A stretch of DNA of 39,241 nt from Micromonospora chalcea. Its GTDB lineage: Bacteria; Actinomycetota; Actinomycetes; Mycobacteriales; Micromonosporaceae. A program made the translations under genes and the position numbers. Location: positions 1 through 39,241 of the forward strand of contig NZ_MAGP01000146.1 in assembly GCF_002926165.1 (NCBI RefSeq), in the 5' to 3' direction. Positions 22,931 through 30,470 of the stretch are shown one piece after another; position 1 is the first letter of the stretch, and each line of letters starts with the position of its first letter. Under the pieces are notes generated by a model, which saw only the letters and a program-made list of their open reading frames with translations, was not told where the DNA came from and searched no databases.

Positions 22931-23623
22931 TCAGCCGGTACGCCGCCCGGGCGGGGTGCCATCGGGCCGCTTCGCCTGCCCCGGCGGGAGGACGTCCACC
23001 CCCGGCGGCCCGACCGACGGCTGGACCGGGTGAGCGGACCTGCCGCCGCCCCGCCCGCCGTCGGCCCTCCCCGGCGGGTCGTCGTCGCCCAGCAGCGCGG
23101 CGCAGTAGTCCGGCACGCGCTCGCGGCCTTCGGCGGCGGCGACGAGGTCGCTGAACGCGGGTGTCTCCAGAGCGCGTCCCCGGTCCGCTTCGGCGAGGGC
23201 CCGGTACGCGACGCAGAGTCCGGGCGGCGCGGACTGCTGCGCCGCCCGGGTAGCCGGTGAGAGGGCCGGCAGGGCGGGGCGGGCCGACGGCACGGGCGGC
23301 GCGGCGTCGACCGGCGTCGCCGCCGGGCGCGCGGCGTGCGGCAGGTTCCCGGTCGCGGCGAGCGCGACGCCGCCGGTGAGGGAGGCGGCGAGCGCGGACA
23401 CGGCCACCCGGACGCCGAAACGGACGCGGCGGCGACGGCGTGCCCGCCGGGCCTCCCGGAACCCCGCGACGGCTGCCGCCTCCCCGTCGAGTTCGCCCGT
23501 GCCGGGCGCGGTCCGGACCGCGGCCAGTACGGCCAGCAGCCCCGGCGGAGCGGACGACGTGTCGCCGGGGCGGCCGGCGAGCAGCCGCTCGACGGTTTCC
23601 TGGTCCAGGCCGGATGTGTCCAT
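22931..23623 (-). CDS. Single-TM protein, orphan anti-sigma-like
   Basis: A 230-residue protein with an acidic cytoplasmic N terminus (DTSGLDQETVERLLAGRPG), an Arg cluster (REARRARRRRRVR), one membrane segment near residues 70-90, then a Pro/Ala-rich external part with cysteines in GLCVAYRAL and VPDYCAALL. The layout is like the proteins encoded after SigE-like or other ECF sigma genes in related genomes, but no sigma gene precedes it here; a divergent DUF72 gene is 145 bases upstream. The ATG at 23623 follows GAGGGTCACGAG. Confidence 0.7.
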   Translation of the reverse strand: MDTSGLDQETVERLLAGRPGDTSSAPPGLLAVLAAVRTAPGTGELDGEAAAVAGFREARRARRRRRVRFGVRVAVSALAASLTGGVALAATGNLPHAARPAATPVDAAPPVPSARPALPALSPATRAAQQSAPPGLCVAYRALAEADRGRALETPAFSDLVAAAEGRERVPDYCAALLGDDDPPGRADGGRGGGRSAHPVQPSVGPPGVDVLPPGQAKRPDGTPPGRRTG

Positions 23624-23768
23624 CTCGTGACCCTCAGCGCCGCCACCCGGCCCCGCGTCACACTTCGGCGCGGCGGAACGCCGGTGAGGCCGGTCACCTC
23701 GGTGCCGGTCACGGCCCGCACGGCATCTCCGGTTGCCGATGTCCGGCGGTCGCGGTGAACTGAATTAC

Positions 23769-24659
23769 ATGGGTGTCATCAAGGTGGGCACGTCCTCCTG
23801 GGCCGACCAGATGCTGGTCCGCTCCGGGTGGTATCCGCGCGGCGTCAACACGCCCGCCGGCCGGCTGGGTTTCTACGCCGAGCGCTTCGGACTGGTCGAG
23901 GTGGACACGTCGTACTACGCGGTGCCGGCGCCGGAGACGACGGCGGGCTGGGCGGCCGCGACGCCGGACGGATTCACCTTCGACGTCAAGGCGTTCCGCC
24001 TGTTCACCGGCCACCACACCCCGATCGACGCGCTGCCGAAGGATCTGCGTCCGGCCGGCGGCCCGAACCGGATCCGCTGGCGCGACCTGCCCGCCGGGGC
24101 GTACGACGAGTTGTGGGACCGGTTCCACGCGGCGTTGGCGCCGCTCGCGGCGGCCGACCGGCTCGGCGCCGTGCTGTTGCAGTTCCCGCCGTGGCTGGCC
24201 CGCGGCGACGCGGCGCGGCGGCGGATCCTGGACGCCGCGCGCCGCTGCCGCCCCTGGCCGGTCACCGTCGAGCTGCGGCACTCCTCCTGGTTCGACGGGG
24301 ACGCGATGGCCGAGACGGTGACGTTCCTGCGCGAGCACGACCTCGGGTACGCCTGCGTGGACATGCCGCAGGGGCACGTCTCCTCGGTGCCGCCGGTCCT
24401 GGTCGCCACCACCGATCTGGCCGTGATCCGGTTCCACGGGCACAGCACGGCCTGGGAGAGCGGCGACAAGCAGGAGCGGTTCCGCTACGCCTACGGCGAG
24501 CGGGAGCTGCGGCACTGGTCGGTGCTGCTGCGCGAGCTGGCCGACCAGTGCGCCGAACTGCACGTGCTGATGAACAACTGCTGCGGCGACCAGGCCCAGC
24601 GCGACGCCGCGAGCCTGGCCGACCTGCTCGGCGTCGCGCCCGCCGCCGCGCGCGCCTGA
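23769..24659 (+). CDS. DUF72 family protein (second)
   Basis: A 296-residue DUF72 (YecE-like) TIM-barrel protein: IKVGTSSWADQMLVRSGWYP, FGLVEVDTSYYAVPAPETTA, FTFDVKAFRLFTGHHTP, AVLLQFPPWLARGD, TVELRHSSWFD, IRFHGHSTAWESGDKQERFRY and LHVLMNNCCGDQAQRDA. These agree with the longer actinobacterial branch, distinct from the protein at 2859-3719. ATG 23769 is chosen because the family normally starts M-x-x-IKVGTSSW; no ribosome site is seen. Confidence 0.85.
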   Translation: MGVIKVGTSSWADQMLVRSGWYPRGVNTPAGRLGFYAERFGLVEVDTSYYAVPAPETTAGWAAATPDGFTFDVKAFRLFTGHHTPIDALPKDLRPAGGPNRIRWRDLPAGAYDELWDRFHAALAPLAAADRLGAVLLQFPPWLARGDAARRRILDAARRCRPWPVTVELRHSSWFDGDAMAETVTFLREHDLGYACVDMPQGHVSSVPPVLVATTDLAVIRFHGHSTAWESGDKQERFRYAYGERELRHWSVLLRELADQCAELHVLMNNCCGDQAQRDAASLADLLGVAPAAARA

Positions 24660-24719
24660 GGTTTTCCCGGCTTCCTTGCGGGTACCGCCGGGTTCGTGGA
24701 CGACCGCGAAGGGGGATCG

Positions 24720-24905
24720 GTGGAGCAGCGGCGCGACGAGGACGAGCGGGACCCGCGGGCGACCCGGGAGGCCGAGGAGGCGCACGGCGGCAGCATGGCG
24801 CCGGGCCTGGTCGACGACACCGGGCACCCGGTGGCCGAGTCACCGGTGCCGGACAACGAGCCGTCCGCGCTCGGCGGCCCGGACGAGGACGGCACCGGCT
24901 CCTGA
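24720..24905 (+). CDS. Small acidic hydrophilic protein (61 aa)
   Basis: GTG 24720 follows AGGGGG with a four-base gap and opens a 61-residue, strongly charged protein (VEQRRDEDERDPRATREAEE, ending GGPDEDGTGS) without hydrophobic segments, probably disordered. A GTG at 24696 in the same frame would add eight residues but has no ribosome site. I do not recognise it. It lies 60 bases after the DUF72 gene and could be in the same unit. Confidence 0.5.
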   Translation: MEQRRDEDERDPRATREAEEAHGGSMAPGLVDDTGHPVAESPVPDNEPSALGGPDEDGTGS

Positions 24906-24909
24906 GCTC

Positions 24910-25293
24910 TCACTGACGCGTCTCCGGACGCATCCCGGTCGCCTCCTCCAGCGCGTTGTCGCCGAGGTCGCCGTCCGCGCGGTCGTCCGGGAACGTCCGC
25001 GCCGACGGGGCCGGGTCCGGCGGCGCGCCCGGCCCGGCCTCCGGCGTCCGGGTCGGTTCGACGGTCCCGAACCCGTGCCGGCCCGCCTTCGGCCCGCCCG
25101 GTCCTGCGCCGGCCGCCCGGCGTTCACCGAGCCGTCCCTCGGGCACCGCCGTCTCCTCGCTGCCCTCGTCCATCGGGTCGTCGTCGCCCGCGCCCCACGG
25201 CGGGTCGGCGTCGAAGCCGCCGGTGCTGCCCCACGGCGCGGCCGACTCCGGCCCGCGCCCGTCGCCCGTACCCGGGCGGTCCCTGCTGGTCAT
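24910..25293 (-). CDS. Hydrophilic low-complexity protein (127 aa)
   Basis: The ATG at 25293 has AGGTGAGG five bases upstream. The 127-residue product is rich in Gly, Pro, Asp and Glu (GFDADPPWGAGDDDPMDEG, TRTPEAGPGAPPDPAPSA), with a helical-looking end (DNALEEATGMRPETRQ). There are no membrane segments or recognisable domain. It is convergent with the small protein at 24720-24905, their stops being 5 bases apart. Confidence 0.55.
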   Translation of the reverse strand: MTSRDRPGTGDGRGPESAAPWGSTGGFDADPPWGAGDDDPMDEGSEETAVPEGRLGERRAAGAGPGGPKAGRHGFGTVEPTRTPEAGPGAPPDPAPSARTFPDDRADGDLGDNALEEATGMRPETRQ

Positions 25294-25345
25294 GGTCACC
25301 TCACCTTGGCTGCTGGCACCGGCGTGGCCGGTCCGGTCCCGGTGC

Positions 25346-25393
25346 ACCGCGCGGCCGGCGACCCACCCCGATGTGGGTCGTCGGCCGCGCGGT
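25346..25393 (-). terminator. 21-bp hairpin beyond the 25396 stop
   Basis: Bases 25346-25366 and 25373-25393 form a 21-bp stem (outer part ACCGCGCGGCCG) with one G-T pair and a 6-nt loop, two bases past the stop of the minus-strand gene 25396-26025. Confidence 0.65.
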
Positions 25394-25395
25394 GG

Positions 25396-26025
25396 TCAGC
25401 GGGTCGCCCCGACCAGGTGACGGCCGGCCGCGCCCACGGCGGCGACCTTGCCGATGTTCTTCGGCGCGGCCATCAGCCCGCCCGCGCGGTCGAGCATGCC
25501 CCGGAACACCTGCCCCGGCTTCTGCTGCTCACCCATGTACGCCGACACCACGACCAGCGCGCCGGTCATCGCCGGGACCGCCCACTGGAGCAGCTTCATC
25601 TGCCGCTGGCTGGCGGCGACGTTCGCCGGGGTGTGGTGGTTCGGCTCGGTGGTCCCCTCGACCGGCGGTCCGCCGGCCCGCTCCAGCCGCCTGCCGACCA
25701 ACCGGCTGTAACCGGTCACCGCCAGCGCGCCGACCGTCAGCGCGGTCTTCACCGCGCTCATCTTCCCCACGCCCGCCTGGCGGGCCATCCGCGGGCTCTC
25801 GGTGACCAGCTCACCGACCGCGCCGGCCAGGTGCGCCCCGATCGCCGCCGCGTTGACCGGCGTCCACCGCGCCCACCCGGCCGAGGCCACCGGCAGCCGT
25901 TCGGTCGTGTCGTTGATCCGCGCCGCCGCGCCGTTCACGCCCAGCGCCCCCATCAGGGAACCGCCGAACCAGGCCGCCAGGCCCAGGTCGTGCATCGAGC
26001 GCAGCGTGGTGTGCCGTTCTGACAT
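25396..26025 (-). CDS. Membrane protein of unknown function
   Basis: A 209-residue protein. Hydrophobic stretches lie near residues 17-35 (AAWFGGSLMGALGVNG), 55-72, 88-106 (SAVKTALTVGALAVTGYSRL) and 146-165 (LLQWAVPAMTGALVVVSAYMG), suggesting three to four helices. It matches a family of actinobacterial membrane proteins annotated only as hypothetical. The ATG at 26025 follows GGAGGGGG; an upstream ATG at 26082 lacks one. A strong hairpin follows the stop. Confidence 0.7.
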   Translation of the reverse strand: MSERHTTLRSMHDLGLAAWFGGSLMGALGVNGAAARINDTTERLPVASAGWARWTPVNAAAIGAHLAGAVGELVTESPRMARQAGVGKMSAVKTALTVGALAVTGYSRLVGRRLERAGGPPVEGTTEPNHHTPANVAASQRQMKLLQWAVPAMTGALVVVSAYMGEQQKPGQVFRGMLDRAGGLMAAPKNIGKVAAVGAAGRHLVGATR

Positions 26026-26092
26026 CAGATCCCCCTCCGCCGTGTTCGGGCGGTGCGGCATACCCACGATCGGGCGACTCACGCCCGGGCGT

Positions 26093-26161
26093 GGCTCAGC
26101 GGCGGGGGAGCGTGCCGTCGGCCGAGCGTGCCGGCTCGGCTCAGCGGCGGGGGAGCGTGCC
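26093..26161. repeat. 24-bp direct repeat at the hydrolase 3' end
   Basis: Bases 26093-26116 are repeated exactly at 26138-26161, a period of 45 bases. The second copy holds the final codons and stop (GTLPRR) of the hydrolase remnant, and the first repeats them just beyond, as expected from a tandem duplication. Confidence 0.85.
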
Positions 26162-26997
26162 CGCGAACGCGGCGATCCGGGCGGCCAGCGGCGCCGACGC
26201 GCGTACCCAGGTGAAGTGGTCGAGCGGCGCGCCCGCCTCGGCGACCGTGTAGCGGTGCCGCGTCACCGGCGCGCCGGCCAGCTTCCCGCAGAGATGGTCG
26301 AGCGTCTCGTGCGGCGTGTACTGGTCGTCGTCGACGCTGACCGCGAGCACCGGCGTGCGGATCCGCCGCACGGCGGCCTCCGTGTCCACCCCGTCCAGCG
26401 CCGGGAACCGGCCGGTGCGGGCGGTGTGCGCCCAGTCCCGGATCACGCCGGCGGCCTGCCGGCCGCCGAAACCCCAGCCGGGCCAGACGCCGAGCAGCCG
26501 CGCCGTCGCGGCGATCCCCTGGGTGTACGGCAGCACGCCCCAACCGCGCAGACCCGGGTACGTCCGCCACCACGGCAGCCCCACCGCCACCAGGGCCAGC
26601 CCGTCCACCCGGTCGTCGTCGTCCAGCGCCTGGTGCAGCACCGCCACCTGACCGCCCAGGGAGTGCCCGAGCAGCAGCCGGGTGCGGCCGTCCAGCCGGG
26701 GCTTGAGCGCGTCGAGCACGGCGCCGACGTCGGCGGCCATCTCCTGGTAGCCGTACCGGCAGGCGCGCGACGGCGCGGGGGTGCTCTCGCCGGTGCCGCG
26801 CAGGTCGGCCACGATCACGCCAGCCCGGCCTCGCGCAGCGCGGCGGCGAACGGCCGGTAGTAGCGGGCGCGCACACCCATCGCGGGCCAGATCAGCACCA
26901 CCGGCGCGCCGGGCGGACCGGCCGGCTCCGGGTAGACCTGCACGCCGATGCGCGCGCCGTCGACGTCCACGAACTCCTGGATGTAGTCCCCGCTCAC
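26141..26997 (-). pseudogene. Frameshifted alpha/beta hydrolase gene
   Basis: GTG 26997 opens an alpha/beta-hydrolase N terminus (VDVDGARIGVQVYPEP, PVVLIWPAMGVRARYYRPF, AAALREAGLA), which stops at 26815-26817. In the next frame the protein continues without loss of family features: VIVADLRGTGEST, the nucleophile elbow LLLGHSLGGQVAV, VDDDQYTPHETL and DHFTWVRAS with the likely catalytic His, ending at 26141. About 285 residues are expected in total. A single-base slip at about 26815 explains the break, so this may be a young pseudogene, a sequencing error, or (less likely) two coupled chains. Confidence 0.75.
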
Positions 26998-27047
26998 CCG
27001 GATCAGGGTACGGCCCGAACCCTACCGGTGGGTAGCAAGGGGTCGCC

Positions 27048-28265
27048 TCACGCCACCGCCGGTGCGGGCCGGGCCGCGGTGGTCAGCGCGCCGTAGACGG
27101 CGACGAGCTGCTCCGCGCAGCGCCTCCAGGAGTACCGGCTGCGGACGCGGTCGAGCGCGGCGGTGGCGTACGCGAACCGGCGCACGTTGTCGCCGAGCAG
27201 CCGCCGCAGCGCGGTGCCCAGCGCGCGGGGGTCACGCGGCGGCACCAGGTCGCCGGTGAGCCCGTCCACCACGCTGTCGGCGATGCCGCCCACGTTCGTG
27301 CCGATCACCGGCACACCGCAGGCCATGCCCTCCAGCGGGGTGAGTCCGAACGGCTCGTACCAGGGTGCGGCCACGAGCACGTCCGCCGACCGGTACCAGG
27401 CGGCCATCTCCTCGCGCGGCACGCCGCCGAGCAGCCGTACCCGGTCGGCCACGCCGCACGAGTCGGCGAGCGCGGACAGCCGGCGGGCGAACGTGTCGGC
27501 GGGCAGCAGGTGGGCCGGCGGGCCGCCGACCACCACGCACTCCGCGTCCGGCACCGCTGGTAGCGCCCGGACCACGTCCAGGAAGCCCTTGCGTTCGACC
27601 ATCCGCCCGACGGTGAGGATGCGCGGGCGGGCCGGGTCGCGGGGCGCGACCGGGCCGTCCGGGCGGAACACCGCCTCGTTGACGCCGGACGGCACGAGGG
27701 CCATCCGGGACCGGGGTACGCCCATCCGGACCAGTTCGGCGACCTCGTCGGAGCACTGCACGACGACCCGGTCCACGGCCCGGCCGAGCGCCCGCTCGTA
27801 ACCGGCGCGCCCCGGTGGACCGGTGTCCGGCACGCCCTGGTGACGACGCTTGACCGTGCCGAGCGAGTGGTACGTCAACACGGTCGGCACGCCGGTGCGA
27901 CGGCTCGCGTGCACGGTGGCCAGCCCGCTCGTCCAGAAGTGCGCGTGCGCCACGTCCGGGGTCCAGCCGCCGCGCCGCCAGGTGTCGCCGAGCCGGCCCC
28001 CGAACTCGCCCGTGTACGGCAGCAGGTCGGCCTTCGGCACCCGCCGCGCGGGACCGGCCGGCACGTGGCACACCTGATAGCCGTCGGGCACGTCGACCGC
28101 CTCGGGCAGCGCGGGGGAGTCACGACGGGTGTAGACGCGGACGTCGTGGCCGGCGACGGTGAGCGCGGACGCGAGTTCCGCCACATGCGTGTTCTGGCCG
28201 CCCGCGTCCTCCGCGCCGGGCGCGGCGAGCGGGCTGGCGTGCTGGGAAATCATCGCGATGCGCAT
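27048..28265 (-). CDS. GT4-family glycosyltransferase
   Basis: A 405-residue GT-B glycosyltransferase. The N-terminal Rossmann half starts MRIAMISQHASPLAAPGAED-AGGQNTHVAELASAL, followed by AHAHFWTSGLA. The C-terminal nucleotide-sugar half has RILTVGRMVERKGFLDVVRAL, RVRLLGGVPREEMAAWYRSADV and the E-x7-E motif in EPFGLTPLEGMACGVPVIGTNVGG. It transfers a sugar from a nucleotide donor, probably to a glycan or glycolipid. GGAGG lies eight bases before the ATG at 28265, inside the last codons of a fossil upstream gene. The reading frame stays open upstream to 28640, so automatic callers may wrongly extend it. Confidence 0.9.
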   Translation of the reverse strand: MRIAMISQHASPLAAPGAEDAGGQNTHVAELASALTVAGHDVRVYTRRDSPALPEAVDVPDGYQVCHVPAGPARRVPKADLLPYTGEFGGRLGDTWRRGGWTPDVAHAHFWTSGLATVHASRRTGVPTVLTYHSLGTVKRRHQGVPDTGPPGRAGYERALGRAVDRVVVQCSDEVAELVRMGVPRSRMALVPSGVNEAVFRPDGPVAPRDPARPRILTVGRMVERKGFLDVVRALPAVPDAECVVVGGPPAHLLPADTFARRLSALADSCGVADRVRLLGGVPREEMAAWYRSADVLVAAPWYEPFGLTPLEGMACGVPVIGTNVGGIADSVVDGLTGDLVPPRDPRALGTALRRLLGDNVRRFAYATAALDRVRSRYSWRRCAEQLVAVYGALTTAARPAPAVA

Positions 28266-28504
28266 GTTCTCGTCCTCCAGGATCCGGTCCCAGTCGGCGA
28301 GTAAGCGGTCCGGACCGGACCGCTTACTCGCCACCTCGCGTGCCCGTGCGCCGAGTCGGTACGCGGCGTCGGCGCCCTCGGTCAGCCGGCGCGCCGCCTC
28401 CACGAGCGTGTCGACGCGGGTGGCCGGCGCCCCGGCTTCCGGTGGGACGGCGTCCACCGCTTCCGTGGGGGCCGGAAGATCGCGTTGATGCCGGGGACGC
28501 GCAT
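28266..28504 (-). pseudogene. Fossil of a carbamoyltransferase and a glycosyltransferase tail
   Basis: Upstream of the GT4 gene, on the same strand, two gene ends survive. At 28504 an ATG opens MRVPGINAIFR, similar to the carbamoyltransferase N terminus MRxLGINAVFHDPA, then loses resemblance after about 11 residues. From about 28420 to 28268, in the frame of the GT4 gene, comes a typical glycosyltransferase C-terminal end (TLVEAARRLTEG, YRLGARAREV, DRLLADWDRILEDE). This fits an operon carbamoyltransferase - glycosyltransferase - glycosyltransferase, in which a deletion fused the start of the first gene to the end of the second. The first match is short and therefore tentative; the second is clear. 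Confidence 0.55.
28296..28332. repeat. 16-bp-stem palindrome inside the fossil gene
   Basis: GGCGAGTAAGCGGTCC (28296-28311) pairs perfectly with 28317-28332, with a five-base loop. It lies in the C-terminal remnant of the lost glycosyltransferase, about 30 bases upstream of the GT4 start, and could affect readthrough into it or be an inserted palindrome. Confidence 0.75.
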
Positions 28505-28665
28505 GGAGGGACCCGTACCCTCGGCTTGCGCCCCTAACCAGGAGATCGTCGACTTCTCCGCGCGCCGCCCGCTCCGCTGTGGAGGCTCGCGGCCCTGGCC
28601 AGGGCATCGACGCGTGCCCCGTACCGAAGAACGGGTCCACGGAGGTCCTGTTTCGCCGCGGGGCG

Positions 28666-29877
28666 TCAGCCCGGCAGCATCCCCGGGCCGAACACCTCGT
28701 AGGCGATCCGCTCGCCCGGCACGCCCCGGCGCAGCAGGTTGGCCCGGACCAGGTTCATGAACGCCACCGGGCCGCACAGGTGCGCGGTCACCCCGGCGGG
28801 CAGCGCGAGCCGGTCCGGGTCGATCAGTCCGGCGGACACCTCGGCCTTCAGTCCGGGCAGGTCGGCCCCGGCGGCGTCGAGATACCAGAGGTGGAGGGCC
28901 AGGTTCGGCAGCCGCTGCTGCAGCGCGGGCAGTTCGTGGCGCAGCGCGTGCGCCTCGGCGGCGCGGTCGGCGTGCGCCAGCGTCACCCGGCGTCCCGGAT
29001 CCCGGTCGGCCAGGTGGGCCAGCGCCGCCATCGCCGGGGTGAGCCCGATCCCGGCGCTGACCAGCAGCAGCGGCCCGTCGCCGCCGGCCGCGTCAACCTC
29101 GCCGAACGCCGGGCTCAGTCGCAGCGTGTCGCCGACCGCCACCCGGTCGTGCAGGTGACCGGAGACCATCCCGTCGGGCGCGCCGCCCTCGCCGCGTACC
29201 CGCTTCACGGTGATCCGCCACTGGTCGGCGCCGGGACGGCCGGAGAGGCTGTACTGGCGGATCTGCTGTCCCCGGCCGCCGTCCAGGTCGACGGCGACCG
29301 AGACGTACCGGCCGGGGGTGAAGCCGGGCGCGGCGCCGCCGCCGGCCGGCGCGAGGGTGAGCGAGACGACGTCGGCGCTCTCCCGGGTCCGGCCGGTGAC
29401 CCGCCAGTCCCGCCACACCGGACCGCCCTCCGGTACGCCGGCGCCCGCGTAGAGCCGCGCCTCGCGGGCGATCAGCTCGCAGGCCAGCAGCCAGTAGACC
29501 TCGTCCCAGGCGGCGGCCACCTCCGGGGTGACGCCGTCGCCGAGCACCTCGGCGACGGCGGCGAGCAGGTGCCGGCCGACGATCGGGTACTGGGTGGCGG
29601 TGATGCCGAGGGAGGCGTGCTTGTGCGCGATCCGGTCCAGGACCGGCCCCCACGGCATGCCGCCGTCGCCGGTCAGGTGCGCCGCGTACGCGACCACCGC
29701 CGAGGCGAGCGCGGCCTTCTGCGCGCCGGTGGCCTGGTTGCCCCGGTTGAACAGGTCCAGCAGGTCCGGGTGGGCGTCGAACATCCGCTGGTAGAAGCGG
29801 CCGGTGATGGCCTCGCCGTGTGCCCGCACGACGGGCAGGGTGGCGGTCACGATCGCTGCTGAGGATTCCGTGAGCAC
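28666..29877 (-). CDS. hmp: Flavohaemoprotein, nitric oxide dioxygenase
   Basis: A 403-residue flavohaemoglobin that oxidises NO to nitrate using O2 and NAD(P)H. The globin domain covers residues 1-140, with distal Tyr29 (FYQRMF) and the proximal His in the IAHKHASLGI segment (about residue 87). The FAD domain covers about 155-265 with IRQYSLSGRPG, and the NAD domain about 270-400 with LLVSAGIGLTPAMA, HLCGPVAFM and YEVFGPG. The GTG start at 29877 has GGAG eight bases before it. It is divergent from nsrR, its expected NO-sensing repressor. Confidence 0.95.
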   Translation of the reverse strand: MLTESSAAIVTATLPVVRAHGEAITGRFYQRMFDAHPDLLDLFNRGNQATGAQKAALASAVVAYAAHLTGDGGMPWGPVLDRIAHKHASLGITATQYPIVGRHLLAAVAEVLGDGVTPEVAAAWDEVYWLLACELIAREARLYAGAGVPEGGPVWRDWRVTGRTRESADVVSLTLAPAGGGAAPGFTPGRYVSVAVDLDGGRGQQIRQYSLSGRPGADQWRITVKRVRGEGGAPDGMVSGHLHDRVAVGDTLRLSPAFGEVDAAGGDGPLLLVSAGIGLTPAMAALAHLADRDPGRRVTLAHADRAAEAHALRHELPALQQRLPNLALHLWYLDAAGADLPGLKAEVSAGLIDPDRLALPAGVTAHLCGPVAFMNLVRANLLRRGVPGERIAYEVFGPGMLPG

Positions 29878-29923
29878 TACCGAATCTCCTTCCGGGGCTC
29901 GAACAGGTCGATCCCCACGAAAC

Positions 29924-29940
29924 AGGATTTCTAGATTCCT
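29924..29940. promoter_or_regulatory. Candidate NsrR operator between hmp and nsrR
   Basis: AGGATTTCTAGATTCCT is a partly symmetric, AT-rich sequence (AGGA-N9-TCCT) in an otherwise GC-rich divergent region, 47 bases before the hmp start. It overlaps a plausible minus-strand -10 (TAGAAAT). The placement fits a repressor site, but the match to known NsrR operators is not tested. Confidence 0.35.
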
Positions 29941-30020
29941 CTTTTAGGGTCGAAGGTCCCGGGAGTGCGGTGGCATGGGTCACCGTGAATCTGCCTGTGT
30001 CGCCGAGGGCACCGAATGGC

Positions 30021-30026
30021 TAGGGT
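30021..30026 (+). promoter_or_regulatory. -10 box for leaderless nsrR
   Basis: TAGGGT ends 6 bases before the GTG at 30033, and no ribosome site is present, as expected for a leaderless transcript. Confidence 0.45.
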
Positions 30027-30032
30027 CGGTGC

Positions 30033-30470
30033 GTGAGGCTCAACCGGTCGACAGACATGGCGCTGCGGATCGCCATGCTCACCGCCGCGTCCCCGGTCCG
30101 GGCCACAGTCGACGAACTCGCCACCCGGCTCGCGCTGCCCCGCAGCCACGTCGCCAAGGTGGTGCAGCGGCTGCAACGCATCGGCGTCCTGGTCACCATC
30201 AGAGGCCGCTCCGGCGGCGTCGCCTTCGCCGAACACGCCGGTGACCTCACCGTCGGCCAGGTGGTCCGCGCCTTCGAGGGCGACGGCGAGGTGGTCAACT
30301 GCGCGCAGCCGGTCTGCCCGCTCATCGCGGAGTGCCGGCTGCGCGGCGAGCTGCGCCGCGCCCAGGCCGCCTTCCTCGCCGTGCTCGACGGCGTACGCCT
30401 CGGCGACCTGGTCGACGGATCCGCCGGCCCGCTCCTGCTCAGCCTCGGCGCGCCACCGGCCGGTCGCTGA
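30033..30470 (+). CDS. nsrR: NsrR, NO-sensing Rrf2-family repressor
   Basis: A 145-residue Rrf2 regulator. The winged helix covers about residues 1-70 (MALRIAMLTAAS, VDELATRLALPRSHVAKVVQRL, IRGRSGGVAFA), followed by three cysteines C90, C95 and C101 in the NsrR spacing CX4CX5C (VNCAQPVCPLIAECRL) that hold an Fe-S cluster destroyed by NO. It is divergent from hmp, which it should repress. The start is GTG 30033. Its stop shares one base with the methyltransferase start (TGATG), so the two are coupled. Confidence 0.93.
   Translation: MRLNRSTDMALRIAMLTAASPVRATVDELATRLALPRSHVAKVVQRLQRIGVLVTIRGRSGGVAFAEHAGDLTVGQVVRAFEGDGEVVNCAQPVCPLIAECRLRGELRRAQAAFLAVLDGVRLGDLVDGSAGPLLLSLGAPPAGR

Noticed and set aside
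27048..28640. A 530-residue glycosyltransferase starting at 28640
   Set aside because: The family N terminus MRIAMISQHASPL begins at 28265 after GGAGG; the extra 125 residues include the tail of a lost gene.
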